A stretch of DNA of 64,000 nt from NCBI GenBank assembly GCA_045636065.1, contig JAZTWW010000047.1, positions 1 through 64,000 on the forward strand. The letters run 5' to 3'. This stretch comes from RGIG5050 sp045636065 (GTDB taxonomy: Bacteria; Verrucomicrobiota; Kiritimatiellia; RFP12; UBA1067). A program made the translations under genes and the position numbers. Under the pieces are notes generated by a model, which saw only the letters and a list, made by a program, of their open reading frames with translations, was not told where the DNA came from and ran no database searches. Position 1 is the stretch's first letter; each line of letters begins with the position of its first letter. Of the stretch, positions 62,078 to 64,000 are shown one piece after another.

Positions 62078-62803
62078 ATGTTCCAGACAGATCCGTTTAC
62101 GCTGATTATACTGTTCGTAGGGCTTTCGCTTCTTCCGTTCGTTGCGATGGTCGCCACGAGCTACCTCAAGATAGTCGTTGTGATGTCGCTCATCCGCAAT
62201 GCGCTGGGCATACAGTCCATCCCGCCCAACATGGTCCTAAACGCCCTTGCCATGATCCTTTCGTTCTACATAATGGCGCCGGTGATGGGGGAATCGTGGT
62301 CGGTCCTCATGGAGGCGAAGAACGCGAGGATGGAGCGCGCCGCCGCAGTGGCCCAGACGAACGTCGCCGCGCAGGAAGGCGTCGCGTTGCCGGCCTATTC
62401 TGGACTGGACGTAGATGTCGCCGATGTGGAGAAGGCGGCCGAGCCGTTCCGCGAGTTCCTCTCAAAGCACACGTCAGACCGTCAGAGGGCGTTTTTCATC
62501 AATACGGCCGAGCGGCTGTGGGCCAAGGAGGATGGTACTCCCGCCAAGGTCGATCCTGAGAGCTTCTACATACTGATACCCTCGTTCTGCGTATCCGAGC
62601 TTACAAAGTCGTTCCAGATCGGCTTTCTCGTATACCTTCCATTCATAGCGATCGACATCATCGTGTCTAACATCCTTCTGGCGATGGGCATGATGATGGT
62701 CTCGCCGGTGACGATATCGCTTCCCTTCAAGCTGCTCCTCTTCGTTATGGTCAACGGCTGGACGCTTCTCATCCAGGGCCTTATAAGGGGGTATGCGCTA
62801 TGA
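62078..62803 (+). CDS. sctR: T3SS export apparatus protein SctR
   Basis: 241 residues, FliP/YscR family. Membrane helices lie at about 8-28, 48-70, 175-195 and 210-235. Signature sequences are MVATSYLKIVVVMSLIRNAL near the N-terminus, and IPSFCVSELTKSFQIGF and VSPVTISLPFKLLLFV near the C-terminus. The central loop (about 75-165) is long. It forms the core of the export pore with SctS and SctT, whose genes follow. No sctO, sctP or sctQ gene lies between sctN and sctR, unlike in Ysc operons. Confidence 0.95.
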   Translation: MFQTDPFTLIILFVGLSLLPFVAMVATSYLKIVVVMSLIRNALGIQSIPPNMVLNALAMILSFYIMAPVMGESWSVLMEAKNARMERAAAVAQTNVAAQEGVALPAYSGLDVDVADVEKAAEPFREFLSKHTSDRQRAFFINTAERLWAKEDGTPAKVDPESFYILIPSFCVSELTKSFQIGFLVYLPFIAIDIIVSNILLAMGMMMVSPVTISLPFKLLLFVMVNGWTLLIQGLIRGYAL

Positions 62804-63066
62804 GCCATGCGCAGCTTCTTGACTACGCGCAGACGTGCCTCATCCTGGTGCTGCGGCTTTCGCTCATACCGATCATCGTCGCTACGGTGATCGGCCTCAT
62901 AGTCTCGCTTCTCCAGGCGCTCACGCAGATACAGGAGCAGACGCTCGGTTTCGCGGTGAAACTCATAGCGATCTCGCTTACGCTCCTTGCGTGCGCGTCG
63001 TGGATGGGCTCCTCGCTTCTTCTCTACACGCAGGACATCTTCACCCACTTTGCGCTTTTGAGGTAG
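62800..63066 (+). CDS. sctS: T3SS export apparatus protein SctS
   Basis: 88 residues, FliQ/YscS family, with two membrane helices and the conserved IGLIVSLLQALTQIQEQTLG. The length is normal. Overlaps sctR by 4 bp (ATGA). Confidence 0.95.
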   Translation: MSHAQLLDYAQTCLILVLRLSLIPIIVATVIGLIVSLLQALTQIQEQTLGFAVKLIAISLTLLACASWMGSSLLLYTQDIFTHFALLR

Positions 63067-63071
63067 CCAAG

Positions 63072-63869
63072 GTGCCTTACGTCGAGTTCCATAGGTGGAT
63101 CCTTGCGGCGGTCCTTGCGATGGCGAGGATCGGCGGGGCGTTCTCCATCTGCCCCGCCCTGACAGACTCGATGATCCCGGGAACCGCGAGGAGGGCGGCA
63201 GTCCTGGCCTTCTCCTGCATTGCGGTCCCGTACATAAAGGAGGCGATGCCGCCAGGCGAGCCGGACGTTCTTATGTTCTCCCTTGTCGCCTTCAAGGAGG
63301 CCATAATAGGTTTCCTTCTCGGGTTTTTCGCGGCGCTTCCCTTCTGGGTGGCGGAGAACGTCGGCAACTTCATCGACAACCAGCGCGGCGCCACGATGGG
63401 CGAGGTGTATTCGCCTCTATCCGGAACGCAGGTCTCCACGACGGGCATATTCTTCACGCAGATAGTCTCTACCCTCTTCTTCATTAGCGGGGCGATCCTC
63501 ATATTCATCGGGGCGCTCTATACGAGCTATTCCATCTGGCCCGTCTTTCCGGTTGTGTCGGGCGTGCCTGCCCCGTCATTCGCCCCTGACGCCCCGGTGC
63601 AGATCCTGGGCGCCCTCGACACCATGCTCCGCGTGACGGTCGTCATATCCGCGCCCGTGATAATCGTCATGTTCCTCGCGACGCTCGGCCTCGGGCTCGT
63701 CAACCGCACCGCGCCGCAGCTCAACGTCTTCTTCCTTTCGATGCCGGTCAAATCCGCGCTCGGAATGGCGATGCTGATAATATACATTCCCTTCATCCTG
63801 GACATGCTCATGTTCACCAGCGAAGGCCACATACTCAAGCCCGTCCAGAAGCTCCTGGGAGGAGGGTGA
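63072..63869 (+). CDS. sctT: T3SS export apparatus protein SctT
   Basis: 265 residues from a GTG at 63072; the open frame extends upstream but overlaps sctS there. FliR/YscT features are ARIGGAFSICPALTDSMIPG, VAENVGNFIDNQRGATMGE and an LGLVNRTAPQLNVFFLSMPV segment, with about six membrane helices. It closes the SctR-S-T pore. sctU, which normally follows, is absent: the next gene is unrelated. Confidence 0.93.
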   Translation: MPYVEFHRWILAAVLAMARIGGAFSICPALTDSMIPGTARRAAVLAFSCIAVPYIKEAMPPGEPDVLMFSLVAFKEAIIGFLLGFFAALPFWVAENVGNFIDNQRGATMGEVYSPLSGTQVSTTGIFFTQIVSTLFFISGAILIFIGALYTSYSIWPVFPVVSGVPAPSFAPDAPVQILGALDTMLRVTVVISAPVIIVMFLATLGLGLVNRTAPQLNVFFLSMPVKSALGMAMLIIYIPFILDMLMFTSEGHILKPVQKLLGGG

Positions 63870-63946
63870 TAAGGGAACTGGATTCAGTGTAACAAGTCTC
63901 GCTTCAAGTTTATATCGTCTCTTGTCTCGCGTCCAGCGCCAAAAAA

Positions 63947-63955
63947 TGATATAAT
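63947..63955 (+). promoter_or_regulatory. Extended -10 promoter right before the last gene
   Basis: TGA then TATAAT (63950-63955), with only 6 nt between it and the ATG at 63962. A start of transcription 6-7 nt downstream would give a leaderless mRNA. No good -35 is seen at 17 bp. Apart from this the 92-nt gap after sctT holds nothing I can identify. Confidence 0.55.
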
Positions 63956-63961
63956 ATCACC

Positions 63962-64000
63962 ATGGCACAGCTTGAGCATATAGAGGCGATCGAGAAGCGG
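63962..64000 (+). CDS. hsdM: Start of a probable type I restriction-modification methylase (HsdM), cut by the right edge
   Basis: Only 13 codons are visible: MAQLEHIEAIEKR. Type I methylase subunits commonly start with MAxLxHIxxIEKR followed by LWxAADTLRANS. The match is short but specific. It would modify adenine in the type I recognition site together with HsdS. It has its own promoter and ends the T3SS operon region. Confidence 0.5.
   Translation, partial: MAQLEHIEAIEKR

Noticed and set aside
48558..63869. Flagellar export apparatus
   Set aside because: A secretin, gatekeeper, needle and translocators are present, and no flagellar rod, hook or filament genes are.

Overview
The window is a 64 kb stretch of a high-GC bacterial genome. 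It carries normal housekeeping genes (rpsB-tsf, argC, parB, a UDP-sugar pyrophosphorylase), a CxPSR-type sulfatase, several secreted proteins without clear homologues, and a large non-flagellar type III secretion system (T3SS). The sulfatase, the very large Gly-rich Sec-exported protein, the exported proteins with a carboxypeptidase-regulatory-like fold and the Ala/Lys/Glu-tailed ribosomal protein S2 suggest a PVC-superphylum bacterium (Kiritimatiellota, Lentisphaerota or Verrucomicrobiota). This placement is an inference from gene content; no rRNA is present.

Layout. (1) 1-3.3 kb: a visibly AT-richer accessory segment with a tandemly duplicated two-gene cassette, a hydrolase C-terminal part plus an exported partner protein, followed by a 14-codon stub resembling the start of an EcoRI-type adenine methyltransferase. 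(2) 3.37-4.97 kb: an IS4-superfamily insertion sequence with 19-bp inverted repeats and a broken transposase, sitting directly upstream of the rpsB promoter. (3) 5-19 kb: rpsB-tsf, a squalene-cyclase-fold secreted protein, a C-N hydrolase, a Nudix enzyme, a UAP-type pyrophosphorylase, argC, parB, an M28 peptidase, two unknown exported proteins, a HAD enzyme and a sulfatase. (4) 19.2-23.7 kb: a 1480-residue protein with an embedded ABC1/UbiB-type atypical kinase domain, preceded by the same promoter-like box as the T3SS translocator genes. (5) 23.8-28 kb: an RND efflux adaptor and pump. (6) 28-37.4 kb: the translocon region, in an order that parallels lcrG-lcrV-lcrH-yopB-yopD, followed by four related small helical proteins that bracket a solute-binding lipoprotein and a SpoIIE/PP2C phosphatase. 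(7) 37.5-48.5 kb: one 3684-residue Sec-exported repeat protein. (8) 48.6-63.9 kb: one tightly packed apparatus operon: chaperone, sctC, AIM24-like, sctW, chaperone, sctX-like, sctV, sctD, yscE-like, sctF, yscG-like, sctI, sctJ, TPR, sctK, sctL, sctN, sctR, sctS, sctT. (9) The right edge contains the first 13 codons of a probable type I restriction methylase (hsdM).

How it works together. The export gate (SctR, S, T, V), ATPase (SctN, L, K), basal rings (SctC, D, J), needle (SctF with YscE/G-like chaperones), rod (SctI), gatekeeper (SctW) and pore proteins (SctE, SctB) make this a contact-dependent injectisome. SctU, SctQ, SctO and SctP are not in the window and must be encoded elsewhere if the system works. 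The most notable regulatory signal is a bipartite box, [G][T/A]AACC then exactly 14 nt then GTGTA[T/G]AC, found upstream of the candidate tip gene, sctE, sctB and the distant ABC1-kinase gene. It resembles an ECF-sigma promoter of the HrpL type and suggests that the kinase is a co-regulated T3SS effector.

A second recurring promoter form, an extended -10 TGGTATAAT (or TGGTATACT), precedes rpsB, the UDP-sugar pyrophosphorylase, the efflux genes and the second pair of small helical proteins.
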